The notes below the pieces were generated by a model. That model had not been told where the DNA came from and made no database searches. It was given only the letters and a program-made list of their open reading frames with translations. From NCBI RefSeq assembly GCF_024756275.1, contig NZ_JANUGQ010000015.1:62001-126000 (forward strand): a stretch of DNA of 64,000 nt, written 5' to 3'. Made by a program: the position numbers and the translations under genes. Origin of the DNA: Streptomyces pyxinae. GTDB taxonomy: Bacteria; Actinomycetota; Actinomycetes; Streptomycetales; Streptomycetaceae. This document shows positions 42,020-49,647 of this stretch, piece after piece; the first letter of the stretch is position 1, and each line of letters begins with the position of its first letter.

Positions 42020-42153
42020 CCCGGCACCGGCCTGCCCGCCCGCGAGGGCCGGCCCCCGGGCCGTGTCCATCGGAAATCCGTAGAAATCTTGCAGGAACCC
42101 ATCAGAGATCCGTCAGAATCCGCCGGAACCCGTCGGACGGTCCCGGCACACCG

Positions 42154-42194
42154 GACGGGGCCGCCCCGGGCGCACTGCCCGGGACGGCCCCGTC
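42154..42194. terminator. Bidirectional terminator between terD-like gene and nrdJ
   Basis: GACGGGGCCG-CCCCGGGC (42154-42171) pairs with GCCCGGG-A-CGGCCCCGTC (42177-42194) around a GCACT loop, with one internal mismatch. It serves two convergent genes. Confidence 0.82.
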
Positions 42195-42231
42195 GGTCAC
42201 CGGCCCCTCGGGGTCCCGGCCTGCCGGCCGC

Positions 42232-45150
42232 TCAGCTGCAGCCGCTGGTGGAGCCGCAGCCCTCGCAGATGTAGCAGGAGCCGGCACGCTGCATCTTGGT
42301 GCCGCAGGAGAAGCAGAGCGGGGCGTCGGCGCTGATGCCGAGCTGCATCTCGACCAGTTCGGCCGAGGTGTGCGCCTGCTTCGGGGCCGGAACCGCCGCC
42401 TGCGGGGTGGTGGTGACGGGCGCCGGCCGGGGGGCCTCCTGGCGCGGCGCGGACTGCGCCAGGCCCTCCACGTCCACGTCGTCCTCGTCGTCCGACTGCC
42501 CGTAGGAGCCGGTCTCCAGGTGCCGCTGGCGCTCCTCGGCGGAGTGGATGCCGAGCGCCGAGCGGGTCTCGAACGGGAGGAAGTCGAGCGCCAGGCGGCG
42601 GAAGATGTAGTCGACGATCGACTGCGCCATCCGCACGTCCGGGTCGTCCGTCATACCGGCCGGCTCGAAGCGCATGTTGGTGAACTTCGAGACGTACGTC
42701 TCCAGCGGCACGCCGTACTGGAGGCCGACCGAGACGGCGATGGAGAAGGCGTCCATCATGCCCGCGAGGGTCGAACCCTGCTTGGACATCTTCAGGAAGA
42801 CCTCGCCCAGACCGTCGTCCGGGTAGGAGTTGGCGGTCATGTAGCCCTCGGCGCCGCCCACCGTGAAGGAGGTGGTGATGCCGGGACGGCCCTTGGGAAG
42901 GCGCTTGCGCACCGGGCGGTACTCGACGACCTTCTCGACCGCGGCCCGGATCGTCTCCTCGGCCTTCTCGGTGACCTCGGCCTTCTCCTTCTCCTTCGTC
43001 TTGGCGGAGAGGGGCTGACCGACCTTGCAGTTGTCGCGGTAGATGGCGAGCGCCTTGACGCCCATCTTCCACGCCTCGAAGTAGACCTCCTCGACGTCCT
43101 CGACGGTGGCCGACTCCGGCAGGTTGACCGTCTTGGAGAGGGCGCCGGAGATCCAGGGCTGGATCGCGGCCATCATCCGGACGTGGCCCATGGCGGAGAT
43201 GGAGCGCTCGCCCATGGCGCAGTCGAAGACCTCGTAGTGTTCGGTCTTCAGGCCCGGGGCGTCGATCACATTGCCGTGCTCCGCGATGTGCGCGACGACC
43301 GCCTCGATCTGCTCCTCCTGGTAGCCGAGGCGGCGCAGGGCCTGCGGGACGGTGCCGTTGACGATCTGCATGGAGCCGCCACCGACCAGCTTCTTGAACT
43401 TGACCAGGGCGAGGTCGGGCTCCAGGCCGGTGGTGTCGCAGGACATCGCGAGACCGATGGTGCCGGTGGGGGCGATGACCGACGCCTGGGCGTTGCGGAA
43501 ACCGTTCTTCTCGCCGAGCCGGAGCACGTCCTGCCAGGCCTCGGTGGCGGCGGCCCAGACGGGGGTGTCCAGATCGTCCATGCGCACGGCCACGGTGTTG
43601 GCGTCGGCGTGCTGCTTCATGACGCGCCGGTGCGGCTCGGCGTTGCGGGCGTAGCCGTCGTACGGGCCGACGACCGCGGCCAGTTCGGCCGAGCGCCGGT
43701 AGGAGGTGCCGGTCATCAGGGAGGTGATGGCGCCGGCGAGCGCGCGGCCGCCGTCGGAGTCGTACGCGTGGCCGGTGGCCATCAGCAGGGCGCCGAGGTT
43801 GGCGTAGCCGATGCCCAGCTGGCGGAAGGCCCGGGTGTTGTCACCGATGGTCTGCGTCGGGAAGTCCGCGAAGCAGATGGAGATGTCCATCGCGGTGATG
43901 ACCAGCTCGACGACCTTGGCGAAGCGCTCCGCCTCGAACGACTGGTTGCCCGCGCCGTCGTCCTTGAGGAACTTCATCAGGTTCAGCGAGGCGAGGTTGC
44001 ACGAGGTGTTGTCCAGGTGCATGTACTCGCTGCACGGGTTGGAGCCGTTGATCCGCCCCGACTCCGGGCAGGTGTGCCAGTGGTTGATGGTGTCGTCGTA
44101 CTGGATGCCCGGGTCGGCGCAGGCCCAGGCCGCCTCGGCCATCTTGCGGAAGAGCTCCTTGGCCTTGACCTCCTCGATGACCTCGCCGGTCATCCGCGAG
44201 CGCAGGCCGAAGGTGCCGCCGCTCTCCACGGCCCGCATGAACTCGCCGTTCACCCGGACGGAGTTGTTGGCGTTCTGGTACTGGACGGACGTGATGTCGT
44301 CGCCGCCCAGGTCCATGTCGAAGCCCGCGTCGCGCAGGGCGCGGATCTTCTCCTCCTCCTTCACCTTGGTGGCGATGAAGTCCTCGATGTCGGGGTGGTC
44401 GACGTCGAGGATGACCATCTTGGCCGCCCGGCGGGTGGCGCCGCCGGACTTGATGGTGCCGGCGGAGGCGTCGGCGCCGCGCATGAAGGAGACCGGCCCG
44501 GAGGCGTTGCCGCCGGAGGAGAGCAGTTCCTTGGAGGAACGGATGCGGGAGAGGTTCAGGCCGGCGCCGGAGCCGCCCTTGAAGATCATCCCCTCTTCCT
44601 TGTACCAGTTGAGGATCGACTCCATGGAGTCGTCCACGGCGAGGATGAAGCAGGCGGAGACCTGCTGGGGCTGCGGCGTGCCGACGTTGAACCACACCGG
44701 GGAGTTGAAGCTGAAGATCTGGTGGAGCAGGGCGTAGGCCAGCTCGTGCTCGAAGATCTCGGCGTCGGCGGGCGAGGCGAAGTACCCGTGGTCCTCGCCG
44801 GCCTTCCGGTACGTCTTCACGATCCGGTCGATGAGCTGCTTGAGGCCCGTCTCGCGCTGCGGGGTGCCGACGGCGCCGCGGAAATACTTGCTGGTGACGA
44901 TGTTGACCGCGTTCACCGACCAGAAGTCGGGGAACTCCACGCCGCGCTGCTCGAAGTTGACCGAGCCGTCGCGCCAGTTGGTCATGACGACGTCACGGCT
45001 CTCCCAGGCCACCTCGTCGTACGGGTGCACGCCGGGCGTCGTGTGGATCCGCTCGATCCGCAGCCCCTGTTCCCTGGAGCCCTTGACCGCCGCCTTGGCG
45101 CCCTTGGCGCGGGAACCACGTGCCGCCGGACCGCTCGCCGTCTCTGTCAT
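42232..45150 (-). CDS. nrdJ: Adenosylcobalamin-dependent (class II) ribonucleotide reductase
   Basis: A 972-residue enzyme that reduces ribonucleoside diphosphates to deoxy forms with a B12-derived radical and so needs no oxygen. The catalytic core shows SACFILAVDDSM, GGSGAGLNLSRIRSS, NPCSEYMHLDNTSCNLASLN with an active-site Cys, and APTGTIGLAMSCDTTG. The C-terminal 200 residues hold a long acidic/Pro-rich linker and a Cys-rich tail CFSCGTKMQRAGSCYICEGCG, probably zinc-binding and redox-recycling. The ATG at 45150 has GGGAGG ahead of it; upstream residues to 45177 are not conserved. It follows nrdR by about 165 bases and is expected to be in the same transcript, under NrdR control. Confidence 0.95.
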   Translation of the reverse strand: MTETASGPAARGSRAKGAKAAVKGSREQGLRIERIHTTPGVHPYDEVAWESRDVVMTNWRDGSVNFEQRGVEFPDFWSVNAVNIVTSKYFRGAVGTPQRETGLKQLIDRIVKTYRKAGEDHGYFASPADAEIFEHELAYALLHQIFSFNSPVWFNVGTPQPQQVSACFILAVDDSMESILNWYKEEGMIFKGGSGAGLNLSRIRSSKELLSSGGNASGPVSFMRGADASAGTIKSGGATRRAAKMVILDVDHPDIEDFIATKVKEEEKIRALRDAGFDMDLGGDDITSVQYQNANNSVRVNGEFMRAVESGGTFGLRSRMTGEVIEEVKAKELFRKMAEAAWACADPGIQYDDTINHWHTCPESGRINGSNPCSEYMHLDNTSCNLASLNLMKFLKDDGAGNQSFEAERFAKVVELVITAMDISICFADFPTQTIGDNTRAFRQLGIGYANLGALLMATGHAYDSDGGRALAGAITSLMTGTSYRRSAELAAVVGPYDGYARNAEPHRRVMKQHADANTVAVRMDDLDTPVWAAATEAWQDVLRLGEKNGFRNAQASVIAPTGTIGLAMSCDTTGLEPDLALVKFKKLVGGGSMQIVNGTVPQALRRLGYQEEQIEAVVAHIAEHGNVIDAPGLKTEHYEVFDCAMGERSISAMGHVRMMAAIQPWISGALSKTVNLPESATVEDVEEVYFEAWKMGVKALAIYRDNCKVGQPLSAKTKEKEKAEVTEKAEETIRAAVEKVVEYRPVRKRLPKGRPGITTSFTVGGAEGYMTANSYPDDGLGEVFLKMSKQGSTLAGMMDAFSIAVSVGLQYGVPLETYVSKFTNMRFEPAGMTDDPDVRMAQSIVDYIFRRLALDFLPFETRSALGIHSAEERQRHLETGSYGQSDDEDDVDVEGLAQSAPRQEAPRPAPVTTTPQAAVPAPKQAHTSAELVEMQLGISADAPLCFSCGTKMQRAGSCYICEGCGSTSGCS

Positions 45151-45314
45151 GCCGCCTCCCATATACGGGCAAAACACCCACCAGCACCCAAAACTTCCCA
45201 GGGTGCTGTCTCTCTCTTCTTCTCGCCCGGGCGCCGCGCACGGCGTCCGGGCATGTCATACGGGGCCGCCGGGGCCCGTACGGGCTCCCGCGACCCGACC
45301 CGGCCCCTGCCGGA

Positions 45315-45827
45315 TCAGCCGGCGGCGCGGGCCGGCTCCGGGACCCCGGAGGTCCCGGTGGCGCCGCCGTCCGCCGGGACGGGCCGCTGTTCGCGCAGCT
45401 CCGCGATGGCGGCCTCGAAGTCCTCCAGCGAGTCGAACGCCCGGTAGACGGACGCGAAACGCAGATACGCGACCACGTCGAGCTCCCGCAGCGGACCGAG
45501 TATGGCGAGGCCGACGTCGTGCGTGGTCAGCTCGGCGCTGCCGGTGGCGCGCACCGCCTCCTCCACCCGCTGGCCGAGCTGCGCGAGGGCGTCCTCGGTG
45601 ACCGGCCGGCCCTGGCACGCCTTGCGCACACCGTTGATGACCTTGGCGCGACTGAAGGGCTCGGTGACCCCACTGCGCTTGACGACCATCAGGGAGCAGG
45701 TCTCCACCGTGGTGAAGCGGCGGGTGCAGTCGGGGCACTGGCGACGGCGCCGGATGGACGTCCCGTCGTCGGTGGTGCGACTGTCCACGACCCGGCTGTC
45801 GGGGTGCCTGCAGAAGGGGCAGTGCAT
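45315..45827 (-). CDS. nrdR: Transcriptional repressor NrdR
   Basis: A 170-residue repressor of ribonucleotide reductase genes that senses ATP/dATP. The N-terminal zinc ribbon uses Cys3 and Cys6 (HCPFC) with the second pair in RRQCPDCTRRF; the ATP-cone domain (about 46-136) begins VVKRSGVTEPFSRAKVINGV. The ATG at 45827 is preceded by GGGAG. The C-terminal 20 residues are Ala/Pro-rich. Two NrdR boxes lie about 110-160 bases upstream. It is divergent from lexA and first in an operon with nrdJ. Confidence 0.95.
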   Translation of the reverse strand: MHCPFCRHPDSRVVDSRTTDDGTSIRRRRQCPDCTRRFTTVETCSLMVVKRSGVTEPFSRAKVINGVRKACQGRPVTEDALAQLGQRVEEAVRATGSAELTTHDVGLAILGPLRELDVVAYLRFASVYRAFDSLEDFEAAIAELREQRPVPADGGATGTSGVPEPARAAG

Positions 45828-45937
45828 GGCTCCCAACCCTCCTTCACAGCACGACTGAATGGCCTCGGCGGACCCGTTCGGGGCCCTGGGGCAGCCCCCA
45901 GCATATGCGATCGCGCGGGCCCCGAAAGACAGGGGCA

Positions 45938-45984
45938 CCACAACTTCTGGGTGGCCGGAGCCATCGAACCACTAGATGTGGGGT
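45938..45984 (-). promoter_or_regulatory. Tandem NrdR boxes
   Basis: Plus-strand ACCACTAGATGTGGGG (45969-45984) and ACCACAACTTCTGGGT (45938-45953) are 16-base sites in register 31 bases apart, about three helical turns. On the coding strand the first reads CCCCACATCTAGTGGT, close to the NrdR consensus with CACA..ATCTAGTG. This is the known architecture for cooperative NrdR repression of nrdRJ. Confidence 0.8.
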
Positions 45985-46031
45985 CGATAGCTCATTTGCG
46001 TGCCCGACGCGTGTCGCGGCGTGACCATTCC

Positions 46032-46088
46032 GGCGGTACGGCGGCGGTACCGCCCCGGCGGTACCGCGCGGCCCTTCCGGCGGTACGC
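46032..46088. repeat. Clustered GGCGGTAC palindromes
   Basis: Four copies of GGCGGTAC within about 60 bases. Two form perfect palindromes: GGCGGTACCGCC (46043-46054) and GCGGTACCGC (46058-46067). They lie in the nrdR-lexA intergenic region, away from both known operators. Confidence 0.75.
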
Positions 46089-46335
46089 GGCCGAGCGCGG
46101 CCCGCACCGGGGCCCGCCGGGGCGGGGGCCGGGCCCCGGGCGGACCGGGCCCGGGCCGGGATCCGGCCCGGTCGCACGTGTGACCGACACCGGCGCCGGG
46201 CGGCCGGCCCCGGCAGGCACCGCGCCGAGCTCCGGAAGCCGCCGCGACAAAGGAGCCGACCAGCGGCTTTCCTCGATATGGGTCGCACATACACCCCGCT
46301 CGGCGCACACGTAAGCCATTCCGAGTTTTTTCACT

Positions 46336-46349
46336 CGAACGTGTGTTTG
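46336..46349 (+). promoter_or_regulatory. LexA SOS box
   Basis: CGAACGTGTGTTTG matches the actinobacterial SOS box CGAAC-N4-GTTYG. It overlaps the candidate -35 TTGGCG and lies 63 bases upstream of the lexA start, so autoregulation is expected. Confidence 0.85.
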
Positions 46350-46376
46350 GCGCAACCTTTCGAAAGCAACTACCGT
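46347..46376 (+). promoter_or_regulatory. Candidate lexA promoter
   Basis: -35 TTGGCG (46347-46352), an 18-base spacer and -10 TACCGT (46371-46376), about 36 bases ahead of the GTG. The SOS box overlaps the -35. Confidence 0.6.
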
Positions 46377-46411
46377 TGTCCAGCCAGGGAGACCATTCGA
46401 GAGGGGCCGAC

Positions 46412-47206
46412 GTGACCACCACCGCAGACAGTGCCGCCATTACCGCTCAGGACCGCTCCCCGGGCCGAATCGAGCCGGTGCACGCCATGACCGAGGTGAC
46501 GGAGATGAACACGCACGCGGAGGGCGCCAAGCCCACCCGTTCACTGCCCGGCAGGCCCCCCGGCATCCGGGCGGACAGCTCCGGGCTCACCGACCGGCAG
46601 CGGCGGGTCATCGAGGTCATCCGTGACTCGGTCCAGCGGCGAGGATACCCGCCGTCGATGCGCGAGATCGGCCAGGCGGTCGGCCTGTCCAGCACCTCCT
46701 CGGTCGCCCATCAGCTGATGGCGCTGGAGCGGAAGGGCTTCCTGCGCCGCGACCCGCACCGCCCCCGGGCGTACGAGGTGCGGGGTTCGGACCAGCCCAG
46801 CAGCCAGCCCGCCGACACCACCGGCAAGCCCGCCGCCTCGTATGTGCCGCTGGTCGGCCGGATCGCCGCCGGTGGCCCCATCCTCGCCGAGGAGTCGGTC
46901 GAGGACGTCTTCCCCCTCCCCCGGCAGCTCGTCGGCGACGGCGAGCTGTTCGTGCTGAAGGTCGTGGGCGATTCCATGATCGAGGCCGCCATCTGCGACG
47001 GCGACTGGGTCACCGTCCGCCGCCAGCCGGTCGCGGAGAACGGTGACATCGTGGCCGCGATGCTGGACGGCGAGGCGACGGTCAAGCGGTTCAAGCGGGA
47101 GGACGGCCATGTCTGGCTGCTGCCGCACAACTCCGCGTACCAGCCCATCCCGGGCGATGAGGCCACCATTCTGGGCAAGGTGGTGGCGGTGCTGCGGCGG
47201 GTGTGA
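46412..47206 (+). CDS. lexA: SOS repressor LexA
   Basis: A 264-residue repressor of the DNA-damage response. A non-conserved 45-residue N-terminal extension precedes the winged HTH (about 55-115: QRRVIEVIRDSVQRRGYPPSMREIGQAVGLSS). The self-cleavage site is Ala153-Gly154 in GRIAAGGPI, with the catalytic dyad Ser188 in VVGDSMIEA and Lys225 in EATVKRFKR. The GTG at 46412 follows GAGAGGGG; the frame is open further upstream. The extension makes it longer than S. coelicolor LexA as remembered (about 234 residues). An SOS box lies just upstream. Confidence 0.95.
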   Translation: MTTTADSAAITAQDRSPGRIEPVHAMTEVTEMNTHAEGAKPTRSLPGRPPGIRADSSGLTDRQRRVIEVIRDSVQRRGYPPSMREIGQAVGLSSTSSVAHQLMALERKGFLRRDPHRPRAYEVRGSDQPSSQPADTTGKPAASYVPLVGRIAAGGPILAEESVEDVFPLPRQLVGDGELFVLKVVGDSMIEAAICDGDWVTVRRQPVAENGDIVAAMLDGEATVKRFKREDGHVWLLPHNSAYQPIPGDEATILGKVVAVLRRV

Positions 47207-47237
47207 GCCCCGGCCCCTACTTCCGCACATCCGCGCC

Positions 47238-47270
47238 GACCCCGGAGGCCGCCCAGCCGGTTCCGGGGTC
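47238..47270 (+). terminator. lexA terminator
   Basis: GACCCCGGA (47238-47246) and TCCGGGGTC (47262-47270) around a GC-rich 15-base loop. The remaining roughly 300-base interval to the convergent helicase gene has no gene. Confidence 0.65.
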
Positions 47271-47513
47271 GCGCCCTGTCCGGCCCCGGCCGGGCGCCGC
47301 GCCGGCCCCCGGACAGGCTCCGCCACCGGACCCCCCGGCCGGGCACCGCGACGGGTTCTCCCCGCTGGACCGCGATCGACCCCGCGACCTCGCGAGCGCG
47401 AACCGGCGCACCCCCCGCACCGGACCGGCGAACCAGCGAGCCGGGTCCCGGACCGAAGCACCGCGCACCGGTCCCACGGAACCGGCGGCCCGAGGAAACG
47501 GCGCCCCGGCGGC

Positions 47514-49484
47514 TCAGGAGGCCGCCTCCCGGGCCGCCGTGTCGATCGCCGCCAGCGAGCGGCGCACCTGGTTGCGGTCGGTGGTGTACCAGAAGTCGGG
47601 CAGCGAGGCCCGCAGATAGCTCCCGTACCGGGCGGTGGCGAGCCGGGGGTCCAGCACGGCGACCACACCCCGATCCCCGGTCGCCCGCACCAGCCGGCCC
47701 GCGCCCTGGGCCATCAGCAGCGCGGCATGGGTCGCCGCCACCGCCATGAAGCCATTGCCGCCGGCCTCCTCCACCGCCTTCTGCCGGGCGCTCATCAGCG
47801 GGTCGTCCGGGCGCGGGAACGGAATCCGGTCCATCACCACCAGCTGGCAGCTGGACCCCGGCACGTCCACGCCCTGCCAGAGCGAGAGGGTGCCGAAGAG
47901 ACAGGTCTCGGGGTCGCCCGCGAAGGTCTTGATCAGCTCGCCCAGGGTGTCCTCGCCCTGGAGCAGGATCGGCTTCTCGGACCGGCCGCGCAGTGCCTCC
48001 GCGGCGGCCTGGGCCGCCCGCATCGAGGAGAACAGCCCGAGCGTCCGCCCGCCGGCCGCCTCCACCAGCTCCGCCAGCTCGTCGAGCATGTCGGTGCGGC
48101 TGCCTTCCCGGCCCGGGGTGGCCAGATGCCGGGCGACATAGAGGATGCCCTGCTTCGGGTAGTCGAACGGCGAGCCCACATCGATGCCCCGCCAGACCGG
48201 CAGCTCCTCGCCCGCCGTACCCTCCGGGGCCAGCCCCAGCGAGGCGCCCACCCCGTTGAAGTCGCCGCCCAGCTTGAGCGTGGCGGAGGTGAGCACCACG
48301 GACCGCTCGGCGAAGAGCTTCTCCCGCAGCAGCCCGGAGACGGAGAGCGGAGCCACCCGCAGTGAGGCGCCGAAGCGGTCGTGGCGCTCGTACCAGACCA
48401 CGTCCCACTCGGAGCCCTGGGTGATCCGCTCCGCCACCGTGTGGATGCTCTCCACCGAGGCCAGCGCCTGCTTCCGCACCGCGTCCTCGTCCTGCACCGA
48501 GCGGTCCCGGGTGGCGCCCAGCGCCGAGATCACCGCCCGGGCGGCGTCCCGCAGCGCCATCAGGGCGTATCCCAGGTCCTCCGGGATCTCCTCCAGCCGG
48601 CCGGGCAGCGCCAGCTCCATCAGCCGCTCGAACCCCTCGGCGGCCGTCTGGAGCTGATCGGCCGCCTTCTCGTTCACCAGCTTGGCCGCCCGGCGCACCG
48701 CACGGTTGACCTGGCCGGGCGTGAGTTCCCCGGTGGCCACCCCGGTCACCCGGGAGACCAGTTCATGGGCCTCGTCCACGATCAGCACCTCGTGCTGCGG
48801 CAGCACCGGGGCGCCCTCGATCGCGTCGATGGCGAGCAGCGCGTGGTTGGTCACCACCACATCGGCCAGCTTGGCCCGCTCCCGCGCGGCCTCCGCGAAG
48901 CACTCGGCGCCGTACGCGCACTTGGTGGCGCCCAGGCACTCCCGCGAGGTGACCGACACCTGGGCCCAGGCCCGGTCGGAGACGCCCGGGGTGAGGTCGT
49001 CCCGGTCACCGGTCTCCGTCTCGTCCGCCCAGTCGCGCATCCGCAACAGGTCCTGGCCGAGCTTGCTGGTGGGCGCGGCGGTCTCGAACTGATCGAAGAG
49101 GCCGTCCTCCTCGTCCTGCGGCATGCCCTCGTGGAGCCGGTGCAGACAGAGGTAGTTGGAGCGGCCCTTGAGCATGGCGAACTCCGGCCGCCTGCGCAGC
49201 TTCGGGTGCAGGGCCTCCACCGTGCGCGGCAGGTCCCGCTCGACCAGCTGCCGCTGGAGCGCGAGCGTCGCCGTCGCCACCACCACCCGCTCCCCCTGGG
49301 CCAGGGCGGGCACCAGATAGCCGAGCGACTTGCCGGTGCCGGTGCCCGCCTGGACCAGCAGGTGGGAACCGTCGTCGATCGCCTGGGCCACGGCCTCGGC
49401 CATGGCGGTCTGGCCTGGCCGCTCCATGCCGCCGACAGCGGAGACGGCGGCATGGAGGAGCTCGGGGAGGGATGGCTTCGTCAT
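47514..49484 (-). CDS. dinG: DinG-like ATP-dependent DNA helicase
   Basis: A 656-residue XPD/DinG-family SF2 helicase, expected to unwind DNA 5'-3' and resolve R-loops or damage intermediates. Walker A is AGTGTGKS, the DEAH box is in LIVDEAHELVSR, and the C-terminal motif region includes LWQGVDVPG and AQGAGRLVRATGDRG. Iron-sulphur-type cysteines are spaced through the SRECLGATKCAYGAECF region plus one upstream in YLCLHRLHEG. The ATG at 49484 gives the family N-terminus. It is convergent with lexA. No SOS box was seen at its own start, so LexA control is not shown here. The symbol follows common usage for this family. Confidence 0.9.
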   Translation of the reverse strand: MTKPSLPELLHAAVSAVGGMERPGQTAMAEAVAQAIDDGSHLLVQAGTGTGKSLGYLVPALAQGERVVVATATLALQRQLVERDLPRTVEALHPKLRRRPEFAMLKGRSNYLCLHRLHEGMPQDEEDGLFDQFETAAPTSKLGQDLLRMRDWADETETGDRDDLTPGVSDRAWAQVSVTSRECLGATKCAYGAECFAEAARERAKLADVVVTNHALLAIDAIEGAPVLPQHEVLIVDEAHELVSRVTGVATGELTPGQVNRAVRRAAKLVNEKAADQLQTAAEGFERLMELALPGRLEEIPEDLGYALMALRDAARAVISALGATRDRSVQDEDAVRKQALASVESIHTVAERITQGSEWDVVWYERHDRFGASLRVAPLSVSGLLREKLFAERSVVLTSATLKLGGDFNGVGASLGLAPEGTAGEELPVWRGIDVGSPFDYPKQGILYVARHLATPGREGSRTDMLDELAELVEAAGGRTLGLFSSMRAAQAAAEALRGRSEKPILLQGEDTLGELIKTFAGDPETCLFGTLSLWQGVDVPGSSCQLVVMDRIPFPRPDDPLMSARQKAVEEAGGNGFMAVAATHAALLMAQGAGRLVRATGDRGVVAVLDPRLATARYGSYLRASLPDFWYTTDRNQVRRSLAAIDTAAREAAS

Positions 49485-49591
49485 GGTCCGACCACCCTAC
49501 GGGGCACCACCGACAGCCCGCTCCCGAAGCCCGCGAGGACCCCGGAGCCACCCCGGGTCCGGGCGCCGGCGGGGCAGGCAGAGCCCGGCTT

Positions 49592-49611
49592 CCGGGGCCG
49601 CCGGGCCCCGG
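49592..49611 (-). terminator. Hairpin after the siderophore operon
   Basis: CCGGGGCC-GCCG-GGCCCCGG (49592-49611): 8-bp perfect arms with a 4-base loop, 37 bases past the stop of the last siderophore gene. Confidence 0.72.
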
Positions 49612-49647
49612 CCACGCGGCCCTCGGCGCCGGACGGGCCGGGCCGGT

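Noticed and set aside
42370..45447. Very long open frame on the strand opposite nrdJ
   Set aside because: It is antisense to a well-conserved enzyme and its Gly/Arg/Val-rich, low-complexity product is what GC-rich third positions generate by chance.
47207..49550. SOS box for dinG
   Set aside because: No CGAAC-N4-GTTYG-type site was seen upstream of the dinG start.
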